DNA of 64,000 bases, taken from NCBI GenBank assembly GCA_036703255.1, contig DATNPL010000227.1, positions 61,807-125,806 of the forward strand, in the 5' to 3' direction. Both the position numbers and the translations under genes were made by a program. Under the pieces are notes generated by a model. That model ran no database searches, had not been told where the DNA came from, and saw only the letters and a program-made list of their open reading frames with translations. Source of the stretch: Drouetiella sp036703255. Lineage in GTDB: Bacteria > Cyanobacteriota > Cyanobacteriia > Elainellales > Elainellaceae. Positions 17,831 through 26,687 of this stretch are shown here, piece after piece. Each line of letters begins with the position of its first letter. Within the stretch, counting starts at the first letter, position 1.

Positions 17831-18285
17831 GCTGAGCTTGGTGATTCATCTTGTCAGTTATTATCTCAGACGGTCAGGGTCTCTTGCCAAAAGAGCCTTT
17901 GCCAAAGCCCAGATTGCGCCCAGAGGAGCGATCGCCCCTTTGCTCAAGGCATGACTCTATCCAGCGACCCACAAACAATCATGGCCTGAGATATCACTCC
18001 CTCAAGGTTAGTCAAAAAACGGGGAGATGGCTGACTTCAGCTCTGTTATGAGCTGGTAATAACCTGGCAATGTTGAAGCGGTGCTTGAAAGATTAGCTCT
18101 CTTGCATGAATCGAGGCAGAGCTGCAAAAAGCATTCACGCAAGAGATTCATAGGCTGGTGGTAGAAGGCGCAGGAATTTTAGCCCTCGTTGTCTAGACTG
18201 CGTGCAAGAGGCAACCGACCTCGTAAACTGGTAGGTAGCGATAGATTTCTCGATCTGTCTTCAAACTATTACCCACCTGCAAAGC
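17831..18285. other. Gap upstream of pheS, possible degenerate coding remnant
   Basis: No complete gene seen in these 455 bp. On the + strand, about 18069-18197 reads in two frames like a broken helical protein (VEAVLERLALLHES, then after a shift ELQKAFTQEIHRLVVEGAG before a stop), which may be decayed coding sequence. The rest includes HIP1-like sites only. Confidence 0.25.
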
Positions 18286-19287
18286 ATGACCGTACAGATG
18301 AGCGATCTGGAAGCCCAACTCACCGCCCTGCGCGACGAAGCCCAACAGGCGATCGCCGCTATTACCACCCTAGAGCAGCTCGAACAGTTGCGGATTAAAT
18401 ATCTGGGCAAGAAAGGAAGTTTGCCCCAGGTGTTGGGCGGCATGGGCAAACTCGATGCGACCGAGCGTCCTCGAATTGGGGCGATCGCCAACGAAGTCAA
18501 AGAAGCCCTGCAAGCAGGCTTAGATCAGAAAAAAGCGGCCTTGCAATCGGCTCAAATTGAGGCACAGCTTGAAGCTGAAGCGATCGATGTCACCATGCCA
18601 GGAGTGTTTCGGCCACAGGGTCATGCTCACCCGTTGACCAGCACCATTGAGAAGGCGATCGATATTTTTGTCGGCTTGGGCTATACGGTGGCGCAAGGCC
18701 CTGAGATGGAAACAGACTACTACAACTTCGAGGCGCTGAATACGCCCCCCGACCACCCAGCACGGGATATGCAGGACACCTTCTACCTGCCGGATGGCAA
18801 CCTGCTGCGTACTCACACCTCCTCCGTCCAAATCCGCTACATGGAAAACAACGATCCGCCCATCCGGATTGCCGCTCCCGGGCGCTGCTACCGCCGCGAC
18901 ACCGTGGATGCCACCCATGCTGCCGTCTTCCACCAGATCGAAATTTTGGCGATCGACGAAGGGCTAACCTTTAACGATTTGCGCGGCACCATCAAAGTTT
19001 TCTTGGAAGCAATGTTTGGCGAGATCGAAATTCGCTTTCGTCCGAGCTTCTTCCCCTTCACTGAACCCTCAGCCGAGGTGGATGTGATGTGGCGCGGACG
19101 CTGGCTAGAGGTGCTGGGTTGCGGCATGGTCGATCCCAATGTGCTCAAATCCGTTGGCTATGACCCCGAAATCTACACCGGATTTGCGGCTGGGTTTGGC
19201 GTGGAAAGATTTGCGATGGTCCTGCATCAAATCGACGATATTCGGAGGCTCTACGCCAGCGATTTGCGATTCTTGCGGCAGTTCTAA
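18286..19287 (+). CDS. pheS: Phenylalanyl-tRNA synthetase alpha subunit
   Basis: Catalytic alpha subunit of the heterotetrameric PheRS, which charges tRNA-Phe. The 333 residues match the family. The N-terminal coiled coil (residues 1-85, with YLGKKGSLPQVLGGM) is followed by the class II synthetase core: motif 1 HPLTSTIEKAIDIF, the TDYYNFEALN segment, motif 2 PGRCYRRDTVDATHAAVFHQ with the conserved His and Arg, FFPFTEPSAEVD, and motif 3 GFAAGFGVERFAM near the end. Start may be ATG 18286 or the ATG four codons later (MSDLEAQ). pheT is not adjacent, as in many cyanobacteria. Confidence 0.97.
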   Translation: MTVQMSDLEAQLTALRDEAQQAIAAITTLEQLEQLRIKYLGKKGSLPQVLGGMGKLDATERPRIGAIANEVKEALQAGLDQKKAALQSAQIEAQLEAEAIDVTMPGVFRPQGHAHPLTSTIEKAIDIFVGLGYTVAQGPEMETDYYNFEALNTPPDHPARDMQDTFYLPDGNLLRTHTSSVQIRYMENNDPPIRIAAPGRCYRRDTVDATHAAVFHQIEILAIDEGLTFNDLRGTIKVFLEAMFGEIEIRFRPSFFPFTEPSAEVDVMWRGRWLEVLGCGMVDPNVLKSVGYDPEIYTGFAAGFGVERFAMVLHQIDDIRRLYASDLRFLRQF

Positions 19288-19311
19288 AGAACTTCTTGCG
19301 GATTAGAGTTT

Positions 19312-19356
19312 TAGATTGGGGTTGATGGGGGCGCAGTCCCCATCAACCCTAATTTG
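19312..19356. repeat. Hairpin downstream of pheS (possible terminator)
   Basis: Left arm gggttgatgggg (19319-19330) pairs exactly with ccccatcaaccc (19338-19349) around GCGCAGT; the stem extends outward with A-T and wobble pairs to 19312 and 19356. It ends in AATTTG with no clear T-run. It may terminate pheS and also fits the hairpin family in the findings. Confidence 0.6.
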
Positions 19357-19378
19357 TAAGCGGTTTAATTGATCTATG

Positions 19379-19421
19379 AAATTTATTGAGAGGCACGCTC
19401 CGCAGGCCTCTCAATAAATTT
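19379..19421. repeat. 16-bp inverted repeat hairpin with CGCTCCGC tip
   Basis: Arms aaatttattgagaggc (19379-19394) and gcctctcaataaattt (19406-19421) are exact reverse complements around ACGCTCCGCAG. It lies 25-70 bp after the previous hairpin in the 311-bp spacer between pheS and the metalloprotease gene. Member of the hairpin family in the findings. Confidence 0.85.
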
Positions 19422-19598
19422 GACAACCGGATTAAGCACTGCTGCCAAAATTTTGTGGAACCAAATAGGTTCTCTCCAGTCACTAGCTTTAACTGGCACA
19501 TAGGTACGGCAAATAACACAACGAGTGATCGGCAAGATAACCGATCGGCTTCAGTTTGCTGCGCCTACTTCCCACTGCTTAGGCGATCAGGAGAATTT

Positions 19599-21887
19599 AT
19601 GTCTTATCCCTCTTCCAACCCAGGTCTTACCTCCAATTCGTTAGATACAAAAGCCAAATTAAAAACTCAAGGCGATCGCAAAAATTCCTTAAGCGCGAAT
19701 TCTGTTAAATCCTTGCGGCCTCAATCCAATCAGGCTAATCGGGCAAGCTCCTCTAAAAAGAGCGGTTTTCAGTTTGTAAAAGCCCCCTATCTGCAAATTC
19801 AGGCTTCTGGATCAACGCTGGGCGGCAATACTATCAGCAATGCTCAAAACCTGGGGAACCTCAGCGGTCAGTCTTCTTACGGTCGCAATGACTCAGTGGG
19901 CAGCAGTAACGCCAGCGATTTCTTTAAGTTCACCTTGACCAAGACTTCTAAGGTAAAGCTAGGTCTTAGCAAGCTCTCAGACAATGCCAACTTGTGGCTG
20001 CTGAAAGCAAACGGCAATGCCATGACCAAATCGACCCGCAGCGGCACCAAAACCGAGTCGATTCAAGGCAACTTGAAGGCAGGAACCTACTATGTTCAGG
20101 TTGCAACCAATGCCAACAATGCTAACTACAGCTTGAGCCTTAAGGGTTCCGGAGGCTCGAGCGATGCGGGCAACTCCCAAACCAAGGCGCTTGATGCAGG
20201 CAACCTCAGCCGTACCCAACGGCGCTATCGGGGGCAGGTGGGCAGCAGCGATCCGGCTGATTATTACCGGGTCGATCTGTCGGAAGGGGGCAGCATCAAG
20301 CTGGCGGCTAGCGGCATCAGCGGCGACATTGATTTGCAGCTGCTTAACAGCAGCGGTGTGGCGATCGCCAGGTCTACCAACGACGGCAAAGCAAACGAGT
20401 CTATTAACCAGACTGTTGCACCGGGCACCTATTTCGTGCAGGTTTCGCCTTTTAGCAGCGGCAAGTCTAACTACACGCTAGACATGTCCTCTAACTACAC
20501 CGGGCAGTCCAATAGTCCAGTACCCTCACCCTCCTCTAGTCCCTCCAACAGTCCTTCACCCAGTCCTTCTCCTAGCCCCTCGTCAGGTTCTCCTTCTGTT
20601 AACCCCACAGGTGATCCAGGCAATACACTAGGCAGCGCCGAAGCGAAGTCTTCTGCCGCCTTCTCTCGCACTCAGCAAGTCAACCAAGACGACAAAGATT
20701 ATTATCGGTTTAACGTCAGTCAGTCGGGCGTATTTACCGCCAGCCTCACCGGACTCTCAGGCGATGCCGACGTTAAGCTGATTCAAGACAAAAACAATAA
20801 CGGGTCGGTCGATCAAGGTGAAGTGCTGGGCTGGCAGTGGGAATGGGGTACGGGCAACGAGAACATTCGCCGCTTCCTCTCAGCCGGAAATTACTTCGTT
20901 GAGGTCATGGGCTACGGCAGCGAGATGAAGAACTACACGCTGAACACCACCTTTAACGCCCAAAGCAGCGACGATCGCAAGTTTTCGATTAACCTCAATT
21001 ACAAAGATGGACTAGACGGCGTTAGCTCTACCGTGCGCAATGCGCTGGTGGATGCGACCAAAATTTGGGAAAACGTCATTCCCTCTAGCAGCTTTAACGG
21101 CGCACATACTCTCAACATTGATGTCGTGGGCATCAACAGCTCCCAAGATTGGCTGGCAGCAGCGACCAATACAGGTGGACAAACTGCCGCCAATGGCAAA
21201 TGGCTGCCAACCACCGGAACAGTCAGGATTAACACCAGCTACGCCAACACCTTCAACAACAACCCTGACTATCTCAAAGGCATTGTCGCCCATGAGTTAG
21301 CCCATGTGCTGGGGATTGGCACCATCTGGGAGAAAAATGGCAACAGCTTGGTTAGTCGCTCAACCAACAGCTACAAAGCCGACAGCTACGCAGGTCGCGC
21401 CTATGGCGAACTGACCGGATCGCTGCAACCAACCGCCGTTCCCGTTGAGGCAGGCTCTTACGGACACTGGGATGAAAGCACCTTGCAAGAGGAACTGCTC
21501 ACCCCCTATGCCGAGAGCATTGGCACCAAAATGCCGCTCAGTTCGGTCACGATCGCCTCTCTCCGAGATTTGGGCTGGAACGTCAACTATGGCGCGGCTG
21601 AAAACTTCTCTCTGAGTCAGTCGATCAGACCCGAAGGGTTAACGTCTGACGCGGTGGGCAGCACTAATCCTGCTGTAGCAATCGCGATTGACAGCTATGC
21701 CCCTAGCTTCCAGTCTATTCAAGGATCAGGAGCCGATATAGAAGCTACCCGCTGCCAATGTGGAAGCTGTGCAACGACAAGAACCTCTCTAGGACTAAAT
21801 ACCATCGGCTCAACGAGCTTCTCGGATGCGATCGCCTCTAGCGGTTCAGGCAACGATGTAACCGCCTCTAAGTGGTCAGTGATTTAG
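19599..21887 (+). CDS. PPC-domain metalloprotease, leishmanolysin-like
   Basis: A 762-residue protein with three bacterial pre-peptidase C-terminal (PPC) beta domains at about residues 66-180, 186-295 and 340-455, a Ser/Pro linker at 305-335, and a zinc metalloprotease domain at about 460-660. The zinc site reads HELAHVLGIGTIW with His565, Glu566, His569, and a third ligand His623 in YGHWDES, the M8-type arrangement. The usual Met of the downstream ELMTP turn is Leu634 (EELLTP). A C-terminal tail with a CQCGSC cluster follows. ATG 19599 is chosen for its AGGAG site 7 bp upstream; the frame is open further left without a ribosome-binding site. No N-terminal signal peptide is visible. Probably extracellular, by family. 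Confidence 0.88.
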   Translation: MSYPSSNPGLTSNSLDTKAKLKTQGDRKNSLSANSVKSLRPQSNQANRASSSKKSGFQFVKAPYLQIQASGSTLGGNTISNAQNLGNLSGQSSYGRNDSVGSSNASDFFKFTLTKTSKVKLGLSKLSDNANLWLLKANGNAMTKSTRSGTKTESIQGNLKAGTYYVQVATNANNANYSLSLKGSGGSSDAGNSQTKALDAGNLSRTQRRYRGQVGSSDPADYYRVDLSEGGSIKLAASGISGDIDLQLLNSSGVAIARSTNDGKANESINQTVAPGTYFVQVSPFSSGKSNYTLDMSSNYTGQSNSPVPSPSSSPSNSPSPSPSPSPSSGSPSVNPTGDPGNTLGSAEAKSSAAFSRTQQVNQDDKDYYRFNVSQSGVFTASLTGLSGDADVKLIQDKNNNGSVDQGEVLGWQWEWGTGNENIRRFLSAGNYFVEVMGYGSEMKNYTLNTTFNAQSSDDRKFSINLNYKDGLDGVSSTVRNALVDATKIWENVIPSSSFNGAHTLNIDVVGINSSQDWLAAATNTGGQTAANGKWLPTTGTVRINTSYANTFNNNPDYLKGIVAHELAHVLGIGTIWEKNGNSLVSRSTNSYKADSYAGRAYGELTGSLQPTAVPVEAGSYGHWDESTLQEELLTPYAESIGTKMPLSSVTIASLRDLGWNVNYGAAENFSLSQSIRPEGLTSDAVGSTNPAVAIAIDSYAPSFQSIQGSGADIEATRCQCGSCATTRTSLGLNTIGSTSFSDAIASSGSGNDVTASKWSVI

Positions 21888-21918
21888 TCTCAGGAGTCTG
21901 CAAACGCTGCTCTATTTT

Positions 21919-21971
21919 CTAAGAAGCTGGTTTTCTCAGGCGCACTCCGCTTGAGGAAACCAGCTTCTTAG
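21919..21971. repeat. Hairpin after the metalloprotease gene
   Basis: Arms ctaagaagctggtttt... (from 21919) and ...aaaccagcttcttag (to 21971) pair over about 20 bp, with two positions kept only as G-T wobble, around GCGCACTCCGC. It lies 31 bp after the stop codon at 21887 and could terminate that gene. Member of the hairpin family. Confidence 0.8.
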
Positions 21972-22010
21972 TGATCATGGGTTCCATATGGCTTTGGCCA
22001 TTCCTTGTAA

Positions 22011-22051
22011 GAGATTTTCGTGGGCGCGTTCCGCACGCCCACGAAAATCTC
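22011..22051. repeat. 16-bp perfect inverted repeat with GTTCCGC tip
   Basis: Arms gagattttcgtgggcg (22011-22026) and cgcccacgaaaatctc (22036-22051) are exact reverse complements around CGTTCCGCA. Second hairpin in the 326-bp spacer after the metalloprotease gene; the rest of that spacer holds no gene. Confidence 0.88.
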
Positions 22052-22213
22052 CCCGGCCTGACAATTGTGACTCTAGCCATAAAATCCAATCGTTTTTTGG
22101 ATGGAATTTTTTGGAAGTGCTGCACAACGATTCTCGGCGACAAAAAAGCCTGCATGCAAGAAGTCTAATGAGATAGGGTAAAGACAGAGCAAGATTTGCA
22201 GGAACTCTAATCT

Positions 22214-22909
22214 ATGGCGCGAGGCGATCAAATCTATGTGATGCGCCCCCTAGCGGGGATGGACAGCTTTTACCAACATCACGGCATTGACTGTGGAGAT
22301 GGGACTGTCATTCACTACTACAAAGGCACTGGCGAACCTGTGATTAGCCGTACCACAATGGAGACTTTTGCCCTCGGCAACCCGGTTTATCCTTACAAAA
22401 CAGCGGTTTCTTTTATTCCCGATCTCGTGATTGAACGAGCCGAAAGTCGTCTTGGCGAACGGCAGTACAATCTGCTGGCCAATAATTGTGAGCACTTTGC
22501 CACCTGGAGCAAAACGGGTCGCAACGTGAGCCAGCAGCTTCTAGACTATGGGCTAGATGCCAGCCATTTGAGTAGCAATACTGGGTTGATTAATACCGCA
22601 GCGCAAGGAGGCGATCCGATGCAGGCCGTGGCGCTGATGCAGCAGGCTTTGGGAAATGTGGCGATCGCCCAAACCCGCCTTCAAAAAGAATATAGCCAAG
22701 CCCAAGATGACATGCTGACCTGGGATCGGGTGGCACGATTGGCTCTGCAAAAAAACCGGGAAGATCTGGCGCGGGCAGCTCTGGCACGCAAAGTTGAATT
22801 TAAACGCAAGGCCGAAAAGCTGCAAAAACAGCTGATTGAGGTCGCCGAAACAGAGATCAGCCTGAAGCGAAATAATGCCTTGATTAATCAGCGGCTCACC
22901 TACTCTTAG
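22214..22909 (+). CDS. LRAT domain-containing protein
   Basis: A 231-residue protein with an LRAT (lecithin:retinol acyltransferase) / NlpC-P60-related domain in residues 1-100. The catalytic set is visible: His22-His23 in YQHHGIDCGDGTVIHY and Cys92 in the invariant NCEHF motif; GDQIYV near the start is typical. Known members are acyltransferases or thiol hydrolases acting on lipids; the substrate here is unknown. After residue 125 the protein is helical (ALMQQALGNVAIAQTRLQKE onwards, charged and Lys-rich), probably coiled coil. No signal peptide. Flanked by unrelated genes. Confidence 0.85.
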   Translation: MARGDQIYVMRPLAGMDSFYQHHGIDCGDGTVIHYYKGTGEPVISRTTMETFALGNPVYPYKTAVSFIPDLVIERAESRLGERQYNLLANNCEHFATWSKTGRNVSQQLLDYGLDASHLSSNTGLINTAAQGGDPMQAVALMQQALGNVAIAQTRLQKEYSQAQDDMLTWDRVARLALQKNREDLARAALARKVEFKRKAEKLQKQLIEVAETEISLKRNNALINQRLTYS

Positions 22910-23097
22910 AGATGGCTTGCTCTCGGAGATTGCCTACGTTGCGATCGCCTGAGCCATTCGGTCTGTAACTTTATGCTGAGCAGCGTACTTTGCGGTTCTG
23001 CCAAAATAAAATTCATCGCTAAAGCTGACAGCGGCGATCGTTCTATTTCTATACTGAATGAGAAGACGGGAGAAGCCAAAATCAAGAGAACAAAACT

Positions 23098-23526
23098 ATG
23101 AAAATGCTGCACACCATGCTGCGCGTGGGCAACTTAGAGGAATCGCTCAAGTTCTACTGTGACCTGTTGGGAATGAAGCTGTTGCGTCGAAAAGACTACC
23201 CAGGAGGCGAATTTACGCTAGCTTTCGTGGGCTATGGCGATGAGTCAGACCATACGGTCTTGGAGCTGACCCACAACTGGGGCACAGACGCTTACGAGTT
23301 GGGCAACGCCTACGGACATATCGCCCTGGGTGTAGACGATATCTATGGCACTTGCGAAATGATCAAGAGCCGAGGGGGCAAAGTCAGTCGTGAACCCGGG
23401 CCAATGAAACATGGCTCAACGGTGATCGCCTTTGTCGAAGATCCAGATGGCTATAAAGTAGAACTCATTCAGCTCAGCTCCCATAGCTCAACCTCAGAAC
23501 AGAAAGAGCCAGCTCAGGCCGTTTAG
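23098..23526 (+). CDS. gloA: Lactoylglutathione lyase (glyoxalase I)
   Basis: Converts the methylglyoxal-glutathione hemithioacetal to S-lactoylglutathione in the cytoplasm. The 142-residue protein has all four metal ligands of the nickel-type bacterial enzyme at the canonical positions: His5, Glu56, His74 and Glu122, within the paired beta-alpha-beta-beta-beta modules (MLHTMLRVGNLEESLKFY and YGHIALGVDDI). The tail after residue 126 is a short polar extension. It stands alone. An imperfect hairpin at 23575-23612 follows the stop codon. Confidence 0.96.
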   Translation: MKMLHTMLRVGNLEESLKFYCDLLGMKLLRRKDYPGGEFTLAFVGYGDESDHTVLELTHNWGTDAYELGNAYGHIALGVDDIYGTCEMIKSRGGKVSREPGPMKHGSTVIAFVEDPDGYKVELIQLSSHSSTSEQKEPAQAV

Positions 23527-23882
23527 GCGATCGCACCCTTCAAGGGAATGGGTTGACGTAGACATCTCCTACGAAGCTGTGGGATGGGATTGATCAGGTC
23601 TATCTCACAGCTCCATAGAAATCTTGTGTGAATGCTTCTTTAAACCTATGAACTGTTGCGTAGCAAAACGGCTCAAGAGTTCACATTAAAGATCGCTTTT
23701 TCAAATATTTAGAAATACCAGAGTACAGAGAAATTACCAATCGAGAGTATAGTTTAATAAATAATCTTGAGATTAAATATCCCTGCTGTTTGCCGACCCA
23801 ACAAAAAATCCTGGCCGAGGGTCATAATTAAACCTCTTGATAGAGTTCTTTAGATGTGGTTTTGGATAAAAGTTGAGGTGAA
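23527..23882. other. Spacer between gloA and yidD
   Basis: 356 bp with no gene seen. It holds one imperfect hairpin (agctgtgggat at 23575-23585 with atctcacagct at 23602-23612, one mismatch), possibly a gloA terminator although no T-run follows. The remainder is AT-rich. Confidence 0.5.
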
Positions 23883-24197
23883 ATGCCCACCTTCCCTCTT
23901 AAACTTATGACTGCCACCACCCTTGAATCGTTTGCGACCCAAGCTGCGATCGCATCTCTCAACGTTTACCGTCAACATATTTCGCCCCGCAAAGGCTTCT
24001 CCTGTCCCCATAGGTTGCTGTACGGAGACGGATCTTGCTCAGACTATGTAAAACACATCCTGACTGAGCAGAATTTAAGTGCCGCAATTCAACTGGCTCC
24101 TCAGCGATTTAAAGCCTGCAAAGTTGCCGCGCAGACCTTGCAGTTACAGCAAGCCCAGGGCGGATGTATCATCATTCCCTGCTGCATCCCCATTTAA
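23883..24197 (+). CDS. yidD: YidD family membrane protein insertion efficiency factor
   Basis: YidD-family proteins help insertion of inner-membrane proteins with YidC. The product contains the family core: LNVYRQHISPRKGFSCPHRL followed by LYGDGSCSDYVKH, matching the (Y-Q/R-x-x-I-S-P...C...C-S-x-Y) pattern, then a C-terminal CIIIPCCIPI. The 104-residue frame could start at ATG 23883 or at the Met eight codons later (MTATTLES). The Cys-rich tail is not part of the E. coli protein. It stands alone, convergent with the phosphatase gene. Confidence 0.8.
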   Translation: MPTFPLKLMTATTLESFATQAAIASLNVYRQHISPRKGFSCPHRLLYGDGSCSDYVKHILTEQNLSAAIQLAPQRFKACKVAAQTLQLQQAQGGCIIIPCCIPI

Positions 24198-24232
24198 TGA
24201 TGAGGACATCGATACCGCCAAAATCATCAGGC

Positions 24233-24796
24233 TTAGGATTTGAGGTCACATTCACTGAATGGGTTTCTGAACTGGCGGCACTGATCGAGCAGCATCTGGA
24301 GTTCTTTGAAGACCCGCCAAGGATTGCGACCTACGAAAGGAGCGGCTATGACGGCTTCATAGGGATTTTTTCCAGTTTGTCGGACAGCGGCGATCGCCCC
24401 TTGATTGGAAAACCCTCGTCCCGCCACTAGCCAAGCGGCCAAGATATGCCCCGTCCGCCCAATGCCTCCAGAGCAGTGGACAACAACTGGCTCATGATTT
24501 TGGTTGGCTGCCGCTAAGAACGGCAATATTGGGTGGAGTAGAATTTTGGGATCGGCAAGGTGAAAGTCTTCGATCGGCGTCCAGTTTACCCGATCAAGAC
24601 CAAAGGTTTGGTTGTAAACATCCAGTAAATTGGAATAGCGCCTAAGTTGGGATTGAGAGAGCAAACAGCAGACGCGCTGAATGTTACAACTCTGCATAAA
24701 TTTGACCCACTCATTCACTTGCTCATTGCTATATCCGGGTCGAGCAGAGCCAAACACGATCGATTCATTCTCTGAAGCTGGAGCAAATTTATACAT
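24233..24796 (-). CDS. Protein-tyrosine / dual-specificity phosphatase
   Basis: A 187-residue phosphatase of the Cys-based PTP superfamily. The P-loop signature HCSGGIGRTG begins at residue 107, giving the nucleophile Cys108 and the phosphate-binding Arg114. A candidate general acid is the Asp in ADPKILLH, some 25 residues earlier. The length and the short N-terminal part match bacterial dual-specificity-like PTPs. Substrate unknown. Convergent with yidD (35 bp between stops). Confidence 0.9.
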   Translation of the reverse strand: MYKFAPASENESIVFGSARPGYSNEQVNEWVKFMQSCNIQRVCCLLSQSQLRRYSNLLDVYNQTFGLDRVNWTPIEDFHLADPKILLHPILPFLAAANQNHEPVVVHCSGGIGRTGHILAAWLVAGRGFSNQGAIAAVRQTGKNPYEAVIAAPFVGRNPWRVFKELQMLLDQCRQFRNPFSECDLKS

Positions 24797-24949
24797 CGTA
24801 ATGACTAGACTCCAATGCTGAGACGCTATGCGCGAGATCGTCTTGATCCTGCATCACATCTATTCTTTAAAGGATATATTCTTACGGATTCTCGTGTTGC
24901 TTTAGCCATTAGACTCCTATGATTTAAAGGGTCTTTTATCCCATCCAAC

Positions 24950-25348
24950 ATGCCTGAAGCAAGCCCTGAAACACTTCAAATCGCAGCATGTGCGTTTCAA
25001 TCCTTTTCGCATGGATTAGCCAGTGGAGATTGGTCTTCATTTCTAGATCAATTAAGCGATGACTTTACCTTTTGGTTTCCAGCAGGGCCGTTCAAAGGGT
25101 TGAATCACGGACGGGAACGGGCAAAAGATTTTTTCAAGTTAGTGTCTGCTTTATTTCCCAAAGGACTGACGCTAACGGTGCAACAAACCACATCCAATCT
25201 CACCACAGTTGTTTTTGAAGTTCGCTCTCAGGGTGTCATGTTAGGGCAGGCTTACGAAAACCAAGCGGCGATCGCCTTTGAAATCAGGGATGGCAAAATT
25301 TGCGCCTATCGGGAATATTTGGGAGTTGTTTTCCAATTGGGGCAGTAG
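24950..25348 (+). CDS. NTF2-like / SnoaL-fold protein
   Basis: A 132-residue protein with the NTF2-like pattern: an N-terminal helix (QIAACAFQSFSHGLASGDWS), DQLSDDFTFWFPAGPFKGLNHG, then alternating strands ending FEIRDGKICAYREYLG, where the RDGKI motif is typical of the SnoaL_2 group. These folds serve many small-molecule enzymes or binding proteins. No partner is suggested by neighbours. Unlike the SnoaL-like gene at 5621 it is not next to an oxidoreductase. Confidence 0.72.
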   Translation: MPEASPETLQIAACAFQSFSHGLASGDWSSFLDQLSDDFTFWFPAGPFKGLNHGRERAKDFFKLVSALFPKGLTLTVQQTTSNLTTVVFEVRSQGVMLGQAYENQAAIAFEIRDGKICAYREYLGVVFQLGQ

Positions 25349-25473
25349 GGCAAGCATGGGCGTATCGAAATTAAGTAGCTACAATCAGCGTCCAGTTTAT
25401 CCTGATGCGTGCAGGTGCCATACCGTAATGTCATACGATAAAGATTAACGGTTTTACTTCATTTGCTAGACCC

Positions 25474-25851
25474 ATGAGCCAGCCCGATCAATCTGCGTTG
25501 AAAGCGCGAAATATATTAATCGCAATGTTTTCACTGCTCTGCATTTTGGATGTTGCTTTAGTCAGCATCGCGCAGGATCGATGGGCGATCGGTCGAATTT
25601 TACTAACCGCTGTCGTAATGTACTTTGTGATTCAGGGGCGAAAATGGGCGAAATGGCTTCTGGTAGGGATCTGTAGTTTATTAGTTACCCTACTCATAGC
25701 GCTGGTTTTCGCCCTAAGTTCAAAGCTCTCTACTATTTTGATGGTTGGAAGCCTAATCATGGCTATTCTCAGCGCTTTGATCGTCATCTATATGATTACT
25801 AACAAAGATCTCGATCGTTATTTTGCTTATAAAAGAAAAGCCCATTCTTGA
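25474..25851 (+). CDS. Small membrane protein, hypothetical
   Basis: A 125-residue protein with four predicted transmembrane helices: about residues 12-31, 34-51, 55-75 (WLLVGICSLLVTLLIALVFAL) and 82-107, then a basic C-terminal tail (KDLDRYFAYKRKAHS). No family recognised. Four-helix proteins of this size and with this tail are found scattered in cyanobacteria. No operon partner. Confidence 0.68.
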   Translation: MSQPDQSALKARNILIAMFSLLCILDVALVSIAQDRWAIGRILLTAVVMYFVIQGRKWAKWLLVGICSLLVTLLIALVFALSSKLSTILMVGSLIMAILSALIVIYMITNKDLDRYFAYKRKAHS

Positions 25852-26294
25852 TAGCTTGAGTGGGACTCAAAATAATCTTTAGTTTCTTTAATGGCGATCG
25901 GAAAGGTAGTCAGAATCAGAAATAGATTAGAGTACGATTTAGAGACTCAGAGCATGAAGGCTTTAAAACCTCTTCTGACAACCTCAACACTTCGCCGAAG
26001 CATTACTGAGTGAATTTAAAAGTTCTCATCAAGCCAAATTTTTATTGAAGTCAAACCGCTGCAAACGGATCGGGTTTAAAGCGTTTTTATTAAAGCCGAC
26101 TTCTTTCAGCATTTTCACGTAGATCGCTTGTGAATGTCAGCGGATAGATTACGAATTAAGTCTATAGGCTTAGTTAAAGTCATCCAAGAGACACATCCCA
26201 AAGTGTTAGTGGCTACACTATCGTTAAGTCTAGGGTGTTAATTGCAAGATAAACAGTCGAGACATACTTAAAAATACGCATTATTTTTATACCT
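25852..26294. other. Spacer without a gene
   Basis: 443 bp, AT-rich compared with the genes on either side. I find no convincing ORF, RNA gene or long inverted repeat in it. Confidence 0.5.
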
Positions 26295-26687
26295 TTGGAT
26301 ACTTCAAATCCCTTAAACACCTCTATCTCAAACGCTTCTGAGAGAACCATCGAAATCACAGCAGATGTTTCTGAAGAGCTGCTGTTCGCCATTTGCGAAT
26401 CGGTGGATGTGATTGCTTGTGAATGTCCTGGTTACTTGGCTCGGCTTTTGCGACAGGTGCAGGCTTTCCGCTCGTATACGAATGGCTGCATTGATCAGTT
26501 TCCCGAAGATGCCGAAACCCATCATTGGCTGAGCGAGCGGGCTGAACAGGTTGAGAAAATTTTGTTTCAAACCGTGGTGGAGTTGATGCACAAAGAAAAC
26601 CTCATCACGGACGGCAATCAACTTTCGCTTGATCGCTTGTCCGATCGCGCCCGATCGATCGCCATTAAGCAAATTGGTTGGTCTTAA
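26295..26687 (+). CDS. Conserved hypothetical protein (TTG start)
   Basis: A 130-residue protein I do not recognise. It is soluble and mostly helical, with SEELLFAICESVDVIACECP and a central LARLLRQVQAFRSYTNGCID; the C-terminus is DRLSDRARSIAIKQIGWS. No ATG is available near the start, so the TTG at 26295 is the likeliest. The stop codon is immediately followed by the stop of the convergent gene at 26688 with no bases between. Confidence 0.6.
   Translation: MDTSNPLNTSISNASERTIEITADVSEELLFAICESVDVIACECPGYLARLLRQVQAFRSYTNGCIDQFPEDAETHHWLSERAEQVEKILFQTVVELMHKENLITDGNQLSLDRLSDRARSIAIKQIGWS

Noticed and set aside
19386..19598. Longer start for the PPC-metalloprotease
   Set aside because: The added 71 codons cross a hairpin, carry no ribosome-binding site and do not look like protein, while ATG 19599 has an AGGAG site.
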